This document shows positions 5,544-11,963 of a stretch of 16,753 nt of DNA, in pieces. The notes beneath the pieces were generated by a model. That model worked only from the letters and a program-made list of their open reading frames with translations. It made no database searches and was not told the origin of the DNA. Every line of letters begins with the position of its first letter. Position 1 is the stretch's first letter. The position numbers and the translations under genes were made by a program. Source of the stretch: Clostridia bacterium. Lineage in GTDB: Bacteria; Bacillota; Clostridia; Christensenellales; CAG-917. The stretch lies in NCBI GenBank assembly GCA_900754695.1, contig CAAEDU010000099.1, positions 1 through 16,753 of the forward strand, read 5' to 3'.

Positions 5544-7070
5544 GTGACGATGGGAAGAATGAAGAATTTTGCGCTCAAACTGAAAGAGGCGGCGGTCGCG
5601 GTCATCCCGATCACGGCGTTGGTGCTCATCCTCAACTTCGCGTTGGGGGGCATGCCCACGCTCAATCTCGCCTCTTTTTTGGTGGGCGCGGTCTTCCTCA
5701 TCATCGGCATGGCGCTCTACACGCTGGGCAGCAGCATATTCATGGAGCCCGCGGGAGAGCAGATCGGCGAGAAAGTCACCTCGACGCGCAAGGTGTGGTT
5801 CATCCTGCTCGTCGCCCTCGTCGTCGGTGTGGTGGTGACCGTCGCGGAGCCCGACCTCAACGTGCTCGCGACGCAGATAGGCAGCATCCCCAACATTGTG
5901 CTCATCGCGAGCGTCGGCGCGGGCGTGGGCGTGTTCATGGTCGTCGCGGTGCTCCGAGTGCTGCTCAAAGTGCGCCTGAACGCGCTGCTCATCGCGCTTT
6001 ATGCGGTGGTCTTCGTGCTCGCCGCCTGCTCCGCGGAAGGGTATGTTCCCCTCTCGTTCGACTCCGGCGGAGTGACCACCGGACCCATCACGGTGCCTTT
6101 CATCCTCGCGCTCGGCGTGGGCATCTCGGGCGCGGTCGGCGGCTCGCGCTCGCAGGAGGACAGCTTCGGCATGGTGGGCATCTGTTCCGTCGGACCCATC
6201 ATCGCGGTGCTCATCCTCGGGCTGGTCTACAAGACGGACGCGCAGGCGGAGGCGAGCGTGCTCTCCGAGTTCGCGAGCTTCGGCGAGGTGATGACCGCCT
6301 ATCTCGACGCGCTGCCGTTTTATCTCAAAGAGGTCGGGATCGCGCTCGCGCCCATCTTTGCGGTCTTCCTTTTCTTCCAGTTCACCATGCTGAAACTGCC
6401 CGGGAAGAGCCTTGCGAGGATGATCGTCGGCGCGGTGTATACATACATCGGTCTCACTCTCTTCCTCACGGGCGTCAACGTCGGGTTCATGCCCGCGGGC
6501 TCCTTCATAGGCGGAGAAGTGGCGGGGGTGAGCAGATGGCTCGTCATCCCGATAGGCGCGCTGATAGGCTCGCTCATCGTGCTTGCGGAGCCCGCGGTGC
6601 ACGTCCTCAACAGACAGGTGGAGCAGCTCACGGGCGGCGCGATAAGCCGCAAGAACATGTTGGTGGTCTTCGTCATCTCGATGGCGATCGCGGTCGCTCT
6701 GAGTATGCTGCGCGTGGCGACGGGCATCTCCATATGGTGGATCATCGTGCCCGTATACGTCGTCGCGCTCGCGCTCACTTTCTTCGTGCCCAAGATCTTC
6801 ACCGCCATAGCGTTCGACTCGGGCGGGGTGGCGTCCGGACCCATGACCGCGACATTCCTGCTCCCCTTCGCGATGGGCGCAACGGCTAAGCTCGGCGGCT
6901 CCATCATCAACGACGCATTCGGCACCGTGGCATTCGTCGCCATGACCCCTTTGGTGGCGATCCAGATCATGGGCTTGGTGTTCCGCGTCAAGAAGACGGT
7001 GGCGGCGCGCGCCGCACAGGAACAGTATCGCGCTCTGCTCGCCCGCGAAGGCGACATCGTGGAACTTTGA
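5544..7070 (+). CDS. Double DUF1538 membrane protein (UmpA-UmpB-like fusion)
   Basis: A very hydrophobic protein of about 508 residues made of two homologous DUF1538 halves. FDSGGV-T-TGP (172-181) recurs as FDSGGV-A-SGP (424-433). TVAEPDLNVL (99-108) recurs as VLAEPAVHVL (346-355), and DSFG...GLVY (206-229) as DAFG...GLVF (457-480). Each half has several membrane helices; the internal repeat suggests the inverted or tandem symmetry typical of transporters. From memory of the literature, separate DUF1538 proteins UmpA and UmpB of a Halomonas species act together as a monovalent cation/proton antiporter; here both units are in one chain. GTG 5544 is preferred because AGAGGG lies 7 nt upstream; ATG 5550 is an alternative. 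The stop is 12 bp before the first PII-like gene, so PII-type control of transport is likely. Confidence 0.88.
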   Translation: MTMGRMKNFALKLKEAAVAVIPITALVLILNFALGGMPTLNLASFLVGAVFLIIGMALYTLGSSIFMEPAGEQIGEKVTSTRKVWFILLVALVVGVVVTVAEPDLNVLATQIGSIPNIVLIASVGAGVGVFMVVAVLRVLLKVRLNALLIALYAVVFVLAACSAEGYVPLSFDSGGVTTGPITVPFILALGVGISGAVGGSRSQEDSFGMVGICSVGPIIAVLILGLVYKTDAQAEASVLSEFASFGEVMTAYLDALPFYLKEVGIALAPIFAVFLFFQFTMLKLPGKSLARMIVGAVYTYIGLTLFLTGVNVGFMPAGSFIGGEVAGVSRWLVIPIGALIGSLIVLAEPAVHVLNRQVEQLTGGAISRKNMLVVFVISMAIAVALSMLRVATGISIWWIIVPVYVVALALTFFVPKIFTAIAFDSGGVASGPMTATFLLPFAMGATAKLGGSIINDAFGTVAFVAMTPLVAIQIMGLVFRVKKTVAARAAQEQYRALLAREGDIVEL

Positions 7071-7082
7071 CGGGAGGTGGAT

Positions 7083-7433
7083 ATGCAGCTCAAACTCGTC
7101 TTTGTGATCGTTGACAAGGCAAAAGCCGAAAAGGTGCTCCGCGCCCTCGAAGAAAGAGGGTTGAGACACCTTCATGCCATGCCCGGGACGGGCACCGCTC
7201 CCACCGCGCTCACGGACATCCTGGGCACGGGCGAGACGGAAAAGGTGATGATATGGGGGACGGCGAAAGAGGAGGAGATCCCCGCCGTCTACGACCTAAT
7301 GAAAGAGAAATTCCGCTTTGAGGAAAAGAACACGGGCATCGCGTTCACCGTGCCTGTAAAGAGCGTGAGCGGGCCTGCGGCGCTCGCATTGCTCGCGGGG
7401 CTCGACGCCGTGAGCGGGGAGGTGAAAAAATGA
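7083..7433 (+). CDS. PII-like regulatory protein, copy 1
   Basis: A 116-residue protein with the PII/GlnB ferredoxin-like layout. It has an N-terminal strand MQLKLVFVIV and a helix DKAKAEKVLRALEERG, a central stretch (34-53) in place of the T-loop, then NTGIAFTVPVKSVSG (83-97), which matches the GDGKIFVFPVERV strand of GlnB. The canonical T-loop with its uridylylated tyrosine is not seen, and the C-terminus is hydrophobic rather than the GERGEEA tail. It may bind nucleotides or another small ligand and act on the DUF1538 protein encoded 12 bp upstream. Start ATG 7083 follows GGGAGG at 5 nt; a GTG at 7077 lies within the SD. Its stop overlaps the next start (ATGA). Confidence 0.8.
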   Translation: MQLKLVFVIVDKAKAEKVLRALEERGLRHLHAMPGTGTAPTALTDILGTGETEKVMIWGTAKEEEIPAVYDLMKEKFRFEEKNTGIAFTVPVKSVSGPAALALLAGLDAVSGEVKK

Positions 7434-7762
7434 GTTACAGGCTGATCGTCGGCATCGTCAACAGAGGCTTCGAGACCGCCGCCATGGACGCGGCGAGGAA
7501 CGCGGGCGCCACGGGCGGTACTCTGGTCAACGCGAGGGGCGCGGGCGCGCACGAAGCGGAGAAGGCTTTCGGCATCGCCGTACAGCCGGAGAAGGAGATC
7601 CTGTTCATCCTCTCTCCCGAGGGGAAGTGCAGCGACATCATGCGCGCCGTCGTGGAGCGAGCGGGTCTGAACACCGCGGGCGCGGGCATCTGTTTCACCC
7701 TGCCCGTGGACAGCGTCCTCGGCGTCACGATGGGCATAGACGAGCGGGGAGAAGAGGAGTGA
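7430..7762 (+). CDS. PII-like regulatory protein, copy 2
   Basis: A 110-residue PII-family protein, closer to GlnB than its neighbour. AGAGICFTLPVDSVLGV (83-99) aligns with the GlnB segment DGKIFVFPVERV, and the C-terminus MGIDERGEEE (101-110) resembles the GERGEEA tail. The T-loop region (about 35-54) is shortened and has no tyrosine, so uridylylation by GlnD is unlikely. It starts in a 4-bp overlap with copy 1, with SD GGGGAGGTG inside that gene, so equimolar synthesis and perhaps a mixed trimer are plausible. No glnA, amtB or glnD is nearby, which argues against a classical nitrogen-control role. Confidence 0.83.
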   Translation: MSYRLIVGIVNRGFETAAMDAARNAGATGGTLVNARGAGAHEAEKAFGIAVQPEKEILFILSPEGKCSDIMRAVVERAGLNTAGAGICFTLPVDSVLGVTMGIDERGEEE

Positions 7763-7780
7763 CCCGCCCTTCGGGGCGGG
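7763..7780 (+). terminator. UUCG-capped hairpin at the end of the PII operon
   Basis: A 7-bp stem CCCGCCC/GGGCGGG closed by a TTCG tetraloop begins directly after the stop codon. No T tract follows, so it is more likely a 3'-end protecting or pausing structure than a full terminator. Confidence 0.5.
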
Positions 7781-7906
7781 CATACACCGCCGCGCGGGGC
7801 GAGCGACGGTTTTTGCAAAAAAGCTATGTTTTACCATCGGATCCGCGGTGTAAACATCCGGTATGTGCAGGATCTTTCTGTGCCTGACAACTTGCCGAAA
7901 GTGCGG

Positions 7907-7931
7907 AAGAGGGCGGACGCCCTCTTTTTTT
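7907..7931 (+). terminator. Rho-independent terminator
   Basis: Stem AAGAGGGC (7907-7914) / GCCCTCTT (7919-7926) with a GGAC loop and a run of seven T (7925-7931). It ends transcription from the PII operon, or a short RNA encoded between 7781 and 7906. Confidence 0.85.
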
Positions 7932-7937
7932 GTCCCG

Positions 7938-7956
7938 AAAAAAGGTGCGCCGCACC
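7938..7956 (-). terminator. Minus-strand terminator-like hairpin
   Basis: On the minus strand GGTGC-GGC-GCACC is followed by TTTTTT (7943-7938). Only 6 bp separates it from the plus-strand terminator. No minus-strand gene is seen upstream, so it may end an antisense or small RNA starting near the lplA promoter. Confidence 0.45.
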
Positions 7957-8092
7957 GCCCGGAAACGAGCACGGGAGAATGCCGTTCCGTGTATGCGGCG
8001 GTTTTTCGGAAGAGGAGCGCTTGCCGCGGGGCGGGAAGGGGGGATCCTTTTCAAAAAATCGGGGACAGGTGTCGATTTCTTTGTTTCTGCTC

Positions 8093-8121
8093 TTGATTAT
8101 ATATCATAAAAGTTATATACT
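8093..8121 (+). promoter_or_regulatory. Promoter of the lplA-gcv operon
   Basis: TTGATT (8093-8098), a 17-bp AT-rich spacer and TATACT (8116-8121). The predicted start site is about 8128, which is the A of the lplA ATG, so the transcript would be leaderless. Confidence 0.75.
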
Positions 8122-8127
8122 GTTGTC

Positions 8128-9105
8128 ATGGCGGTCCGGACTTTGCTGTTTGCCCGAAGCGCGGGCGACAACGTGTTTGTCAATCAGGCGATAGAAGCCG
8201 CGCTCCTCGATAGGGTGCGCGACGGCGAAGCGGCGCTCTATCTTTGGCGCAACGCGGACGCCGTGGTGCTCGGCCGCAACCAGGACGCTTTTGCGGAGTG
8301 CAGGGTGGACGCCCTCGAAGCCGCGGGCGGTGTGCTCGCGCGCAGACTATCGGGCGGCGGCGCCGTCTTCCACGACGGCGGCAACCTCAATTTCACATTC
8401 ATCGGAAGGGAAGGGGAGTTTGCAAAAGAGGAGAATTTCCGTGTGGTGCTCGCCGCGCTCTCCGCACTCGGCGTAAAGGCGGAGCTCAGCGGCAGGAACG
8501 ATCTCATCGCCGCGGGCGCGAAGTTCGGCGGCAATGCCTATCTCCGCCGCGGCGGGACCATGCTCCACCACGGCACTTTGCTCATCACGACCGACCCCGC
8601 GAGGGTGGAACGCTTTCTCACTCCGCCGGAGGAAAAGCTTTCCGTCAACGGCGTCAGGAGCGTCTCGTCGAGGGTGGCGCCCCTTTGCGACATCGCGGAC
8701 GGCATCACCGTCGGGAGGGCGGAAAAGGCGCTTTTCGACGCATGGCGGCAGAGCGCGCCGGAGGCAGCGCTGCAAGAGGTGCAGCCCGTGTCTCTCGGCG
8801 CCGCGAGCGTGATGAAGTGGACGGGGTTCTTCTCCGCCGACGAATGGCGTTACGGCAAAAAGGCGCGCTATACGACGCGCTTCGAGACCACGCTCTTCGG
8901 CAGGCGCGCCGTGGTGCGCACGGGCGAGGGCGGAGAGGTCGCACTCTTTTCGGACAATATGGACGCGGACGCCGTCGAGGCGGTGCGCGTGCTGCTCGAG
9001 GGCGGGGAGCCCTCGCTCTCGGCGTTTGACAAGGATACGCAGAATGCGATCCGCACGGAGGCGGAAAGGCTCCGCGCGATGATCACGGAGGACGGAGATG
9101 TTTGA
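8128..9105 (+). CDS. lplA: Lipoate-protein ligase
   Basis: Activates lipoate with ATP and transfers it to a lysine of lipoyl proteins, here most simply GcvH. The 325 residues have the LplA/LipB catalytic domain. RRLSGGGAVFHD (72-83) binds lipoyl-AMP, AKFGGNA (131-137) carries the conserved lysine K132, and HHGTLL (147-152) follows. A C-terminal accessory domain (about 240-325) completes the usual LplA length. The start fits the family N-terminus (N19 and Q20 in the helix usually reading NxALE). No Shine-Dalgarno sequence precedes it, because the promoter -10 box ends 6 bp upstream; the message is probably leaderless. It overlaps lpd by 8 bp and is the first of six genes. Confidence 0.93.
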   Translation: MAVRTLLFARSAGDNVFVNQAIEAALLDRVRDGEAALYLWRNADAVVLGRNQDAFAECRVDALEAAGGVLARRLSGGGAVFHDGGNLNFTFIGREGEFAKEENFRVVLAALSALGVKAELSGRNDLIAAGAKFGGNAYLRRGGTMLHHGTLLITTDPARVERFLTPPEEKLSVNGVRSVSSRVAPLCDIADGITVGRAEKALFDAWRQSAPEAALQEVQPVSLGAASVMKWTGFFSADEWRYGKKARYTTRFETTLFGRRAVVRTGEGGEVALFSDNMDADAVEAVRVLLEGGEPSLSAFDKDTQNAIRTEAERLRAMITEDGDV

Positions 9106-10420
9106 TCTCATCGTGTTGGGCGGAGGTCCCGCGGGATATACGGGCGCCATCCGCGCCGCGAAACTCGGCATGAGCGTCGCGCTCATAGAGGGCGGCGAAG
9201 TGGGCGGCACCTGCCTCAACAGAGGGTGCATCCCCACCAAATGTCTGCTGCATTCTTCCGCGCTTTTCGCCTCCCGCGCGGGCTGGGTGGAGTGCGGAGT
9301 GAGGGCGGAGAGCGTGACCTTCGACGAAGGGGCGGCATATGCTCGCAAGGACGGGGTGGTCGCGTCCCTGCGCGGCGGAGTTGAAAAGCTGCTCGCCACT
9401 CTCGGAGTGAAAGTGATAAGGGCGCGCGGCGTCATCGCGGACGCGCACACCGTGCTCGCGGACGGCGAGCGCATAGAGGGCAAAAACCTGCTCATCGCCA
9501 CGGGTTCCCGTCCCGCGGTGCTCCCCGTCAAGGGGGCGGAACACGCGCTGACCTCGGACGGAGTGCTTTCGGAGCTTCTTCCCGCGGGCGACGTCGTCAT
9601 CGTGGGCGGCGGAGTCATCGGCATGGAACTTGCGTGCTACTTCGCGGACTGCGGCAGGGGAGTGACGGTGCTGGAATATGCCGAGAGGGTGCTGCCGTTT
9701 TTCGGCAAGGAACTTTCGGTGCAGCTTGCTTCCGCATTGAAGCGCAGGGGGGTGAAGATCGTCACGTCCGCCCGCGTGACGGAGATCGGCGAAGGATATG
9801 CCCTCTATGAATGCGGCGGAGCGGAGCAACGCGCGGAAGGCGGGGCTGTCGTCGCGGCGACGGGCAGGCGCGCGAATGTCGAAGGGATAGGCCTTCCCGC
9901 GATAGGTCTTCCGGAGACCCCGATCTTTACGGACGAAAACATGATGACCCTCGTCCCCGGCATCTACGCCGCGGGAGACGTGACGGGCGGCATACAGCTT
10001 GCGCACTACGCTTCGGCGTGCGCGCTGAAAGCGGTCGCGCACATGGCGGGCAAGCCCTCGGACATCGACCTTGCCACCGTGCCGTCATTGGTCTACACCT
10101 CGCCGGAGGTCGTCTCCGTAGGGCGCACGGACGAAGCGGCAAAGACGGGGAAATTCCTGCTCGGCGCCAACGGCAGGAACCTCGCCAACGGCTCCAACAG
10201 AGGGTTTATCAAGATATATTGCGATGATAAAGGCGTCATTGTGGGCGCAGAGGCGTTCGGTGACGGCGTGACGGAGCTCTCCGGCGAGCTCTCGCTTGCG
10301 GTGAGCAAAGGCATGACCGCGGAGGAAGTCGCCGCCGTCATACACGCGCATCCCACGCTCTCGGAAAGCGTTGCGGAGGCGTGCGAAGACGTTTTCGGAC
10401 TTGCGACGCACAAGCGTTGA
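9098..10420 (+). CDS. lpdA: Dihydrolipoyl dehydrogenase (glycine cleavage L protein)
   Basis: FAD enzyme that reoxidises dihydrolipoyl-GcvH with NAD+. The 440 residues hold an N-terminal FAD motif GGGPAG (8-13), the redox disulfide C39-x4-C44 in GGTCLNRGCIPTK, an NAD-binding GGGVIGMEL segment (about 169-177), YAAGDVTGG for FAD, and the dimer-interface H418/E423 pair in HPTLSE. There is no N-terminal lipoyl domain. It is slightly shorter than the usual 460-470. The start has GGAGG and GGAG inside the lplA end. No 2-oxoacid dehydrogenase genes are nearby, so it is dedicated to the glycine system, at least by position. Confidence 0.94.
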   Translation: MFDLIVLGGGPAGYTGAIRAAKLGMSVALIEGGEVGGTCLNRGCIPTKCLLHSSALFASRAGWVECGVRAESVTFDEGAAYARKDGVVASLRGGVEKLLATLGVKVIRARGVIADAHTVLADGERIEGKNLLIATGSRPAVLPVKGAEHALTSDGVLSELLPAGDVVIVGGGVIGMELACYFADCGRGVTVLEYAERVLPFFGKELSVQLASALKRRGVKIVTSARVTEIGEGYALYECGGAEQRAEGGAVVAATGRRANVEGIGLPAIGLPETPIFTDENMMTLVPGIYAAGDVTGGIQLAHYASACALKAVAHMAGKPSDIDLATVPSLVYTSPEVVSVGRTDEAAKTGKFLLGANGRNLANGSNRGFIKIYCDDKGVIVGAEAFGDGVTELSGELSLAVSKGMTAEEVAAVIHAHPTLSESVAEACEDVFGLATHKR

Positions 10421-10428
10421 GGAGGGTT

Positions 10429-11493
10429 ATGAAAAGAACGGCACTTTATGACAAGCACATCGCCCTCGGCGGCAGGATGGTCGAGTTCGCGGGATACGAG
10501 CTGCCCGTGCAGTATTCCAGCATACTTGAGGAACACCGCGCCGTAAGAGAAACGGCGGGCGTGTTCGACGTCTCGCACATGGGAGAGTTCATCTTCACGG
10601 GGACGGGAGCGGAGGACGCTCTCAACGCGCTTCTCACCAACGACATCCGCGGCATGGCGGACGGAAGGGTGAGATATTCCCTTCTCCCCAACGAGAGGGG
10701 CGGCGCGGTGGACGACGTCCTCGTCTATCGCGTGAATGCGGAGAAGTTCCTCGTCGTGGTCAACGGCGCCAATGTGGAAAAGGACGCCGAGCACGTGAGG
10801 GCGCATCTTTCCGGGTGCGGCTTTGAAGACATTTCGGAGCGCGTGTCGCAGATCGCGGTGCAGGGTCCCCGTGCGGAGGAGATAATGCGCGCGGTCGTCG
10901 AGAGCGGCGAGCTCCCCGCAAAATATTACACTTTCACCCGCCACGTCATCATCGCGGGGGCGGACACGTTGGTCTCCCGCACGGGATACACCGGCGAGGA
11001 CGGCTTCGAGGTGTATTGCGCCAACGACGACATCACCGCGGTGTACGAAGCGGTGCTGAGGGCGGGCGAGGACCGCGGTCTCATCCCCTGCGGACTGGGC
11101 GCGCGCGACACTCTGCGGCTGGAGGCGGGCATGCCCCTTTACGGGCACGAGCTTTCCGACGACATCCCCGTGAACGAGGTGGGGCTGGATTTCGCCGTCA
11201 AGACGGGGAAGGAGAGTTTTCTCGGGCGGGACGCCATCCTCGCGCATGCCCCCGAGTATGAACGCATAGGCGTGAAAGTCGCGGGGAAGGGCATAGTGCG
11301 CGAGCACTGCGACATCTACGCGGACGGCGAGAAGGTGGGCGTCTCCACCTCGGGCACCCATTCCCCGACGTTGGGGTGCGGCATCGCGATGCTCCGTGTG
11401 AAGAAGGGCGTCGCGGGAGATCTGTTTGCGGACGTCCGCGGGCGTATGCTCCCTCTTGAAAGGACGGAGCTCCCCTTCGTGAAGAGAAAATGA
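10429..11493 (+). CDS. gcvT: Aminomethyltransferase (glycine cleavage T protein)
   Basis: Moves the methylene group from aminomethyl-lipoyl GcvH to tetrahydrofolate, releasing ammonia. The 354 residues have DVSHMGE near the N-terminus, YTGEDGFEVY, the folate-site stretch GARDTLRLEAGMPLYGHEL, and C-terminal SGTHSPTLGCGIA. Start ATG 10429 is chosen because GGAGGG (10421-10426) stands just before it, directly after the lpd stop; an in-frame ATG at 10381 would run into lpd. The length is close to the usual 360-370. Confidence 0.95.
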   Translation: MKRTALYDKHIALGGRMVEFAGYELPVQYSSILEEHRAVRETAGVFDVSHMGEFIFTGTGAEDALNALLTNDIRGMADGRVRYSLLPNERGGAVDDVLVYRVNAEKFLVVVNGANVEKDAEHVRAHLSGCGFEDISERVSQIAVQGPRAEEIMRAVVESGELPAKYYTFTRHVIIAGADTLVSRTGYTGEDGFEVYCANDDITAVYEAVLRAGEDRGLIPCGLGARDTLRLEAGMPLYGHELSDDIPVNEVGLDFAVKTGKESFLGRDAILAHAPEYERIGVKVAGKGIVREHCDIYADGEKVGVSTSGTHSPTLGCGIAMLRVKKGVAGDLFADVRGRMLPLERTELPFVKRK

Positions 11494-11618
11494 ACATTTA
11501 GGCGGGCTTCCCGCCGTGACATCCTGCTCGGGCAGGGCGGACGAGGGCGCCCCGGGACTGGCGCCTGCAAACGAACATTCCGCGGCGAATGCCGCCGGCA
11601 TAAAAGGAGAAGAAAGTC
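11494..11618 (+). promoter_or_regulatory. Structured gap between gcvT and gcvH
   Basis: The only sizeable gap in the operon. It holds three stem-loops in a row: GGCGGG/CCCGCC (11501-11515), CCTGC/GCAGG with a TCGG loop (11523-11536), and GGCGCC/GGCGCC (11546-11565). No T tracts and no promoter are seen. A processing or stability element setting GcvH level is a reasonable guess. Confidence 0.5.
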
Positions 11619-11960
11619 ATGAAACAGTACACACGCACTCACGAATGGGTGGAGATCCGCGACGGCAAGGCGTACATCGGCATCAGCGCTCACGCCGCCG
11701 ACGAGCTCGGCGAAGTGGTCTATGTCGACCTCCCCGAAGTCGGGGCGGCGGTCACGGCGGGCGAACCCGCCTGCGAGCTGGAGTCCGTCAAGGCGGTGGC
11801 GGAGGTCAATTCCCCCGCGAGCGGCACCGTGGCGGAGGTCAACGACGAGCTTGCCGACGCTCCCGAAAAGGCGGGCGAGAGCTGGATCTTCGCCGTCGAG
11901 CCTTTCGTCTTGCAGGAAGACCTGATGAGCGAAGCCGAATATTCGGTGTTTTTGGGGTGA
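11619..11960 (+). CDS. gcvH: Glycine cleavage system H protein
   Basis: The lipoyl carrier that shuttles the aminomethyl group between the P, T and L proteins. The 113 residues form a single lipoyl-type domain with the modified lysine K58 in ESVKAVAEVNSP. THEWVEI (7-13) and GISAHAADELGEVVYVDLP are typical of the family. It is a little shorter than the usual 125-130, missing mainly part of the C-terminal helix. SD AAAGGAGAAG is well placed. It is the target of LplA encoded at the head of the operon. Confidence 0.95.
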   Translation: MKQYTRTHEWVEIRDGKAYIGISAHAADELGEVVYVDLPEVGAAVTAGEPACELESVKAVAEVNSPASGTVAEVNDELADAPEKAGESWIFAVEPFVLQEDLMSEAEYSVFLG

Positions 11961-11963
11961 TCT

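Larger units (their letters stand above)
7781..8092. other. Gene-free stretch between the PII and glycine cleavage operons
   Basis: No credible protein gene. It contains a strong plus-strand terminator (7909-7931), a facing minus-strand terminator-like hairpin (7938-7956), and an imperfect inverted repeat AAATCG (8056-8061) / CGATTT (8073-8078) around GGGGACAGGTGT. No glycine riboswitch aptamer could be found. Confidence 0.55.

Noticed and set aside
5442..7175. A 577-codon open frame on the minus strand opposite the DUF1538 gene
   Set aside because: It is His/Arg/Asp/Glu-rich low-complexity sequence with no domain, as expected from the complement of a G+C-rich gene, and the plus-strand frame has clear DUF1538 repeats.
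8056..8078. REP-like element around GGGGACAGGTGTC
   Set aside because: The motif resembles sequences seen near REP-associated transposases, but the stem is short and there is a single copy here with no transposase.
7957..8092. Glycine riboswitch before the gcv operon
   Set aside because: A stretch with GGGAGAAT and GGCGG looked suggestive, but the conserved aptamer core could not be aligned, and it lies upstream of the promoter.
7826..8194. A 122-codon plus-strand ORF between the PII and lplA genes
   Set aside because: It runs through a strong terminator and the lplA promoter and into lplA in another frame.
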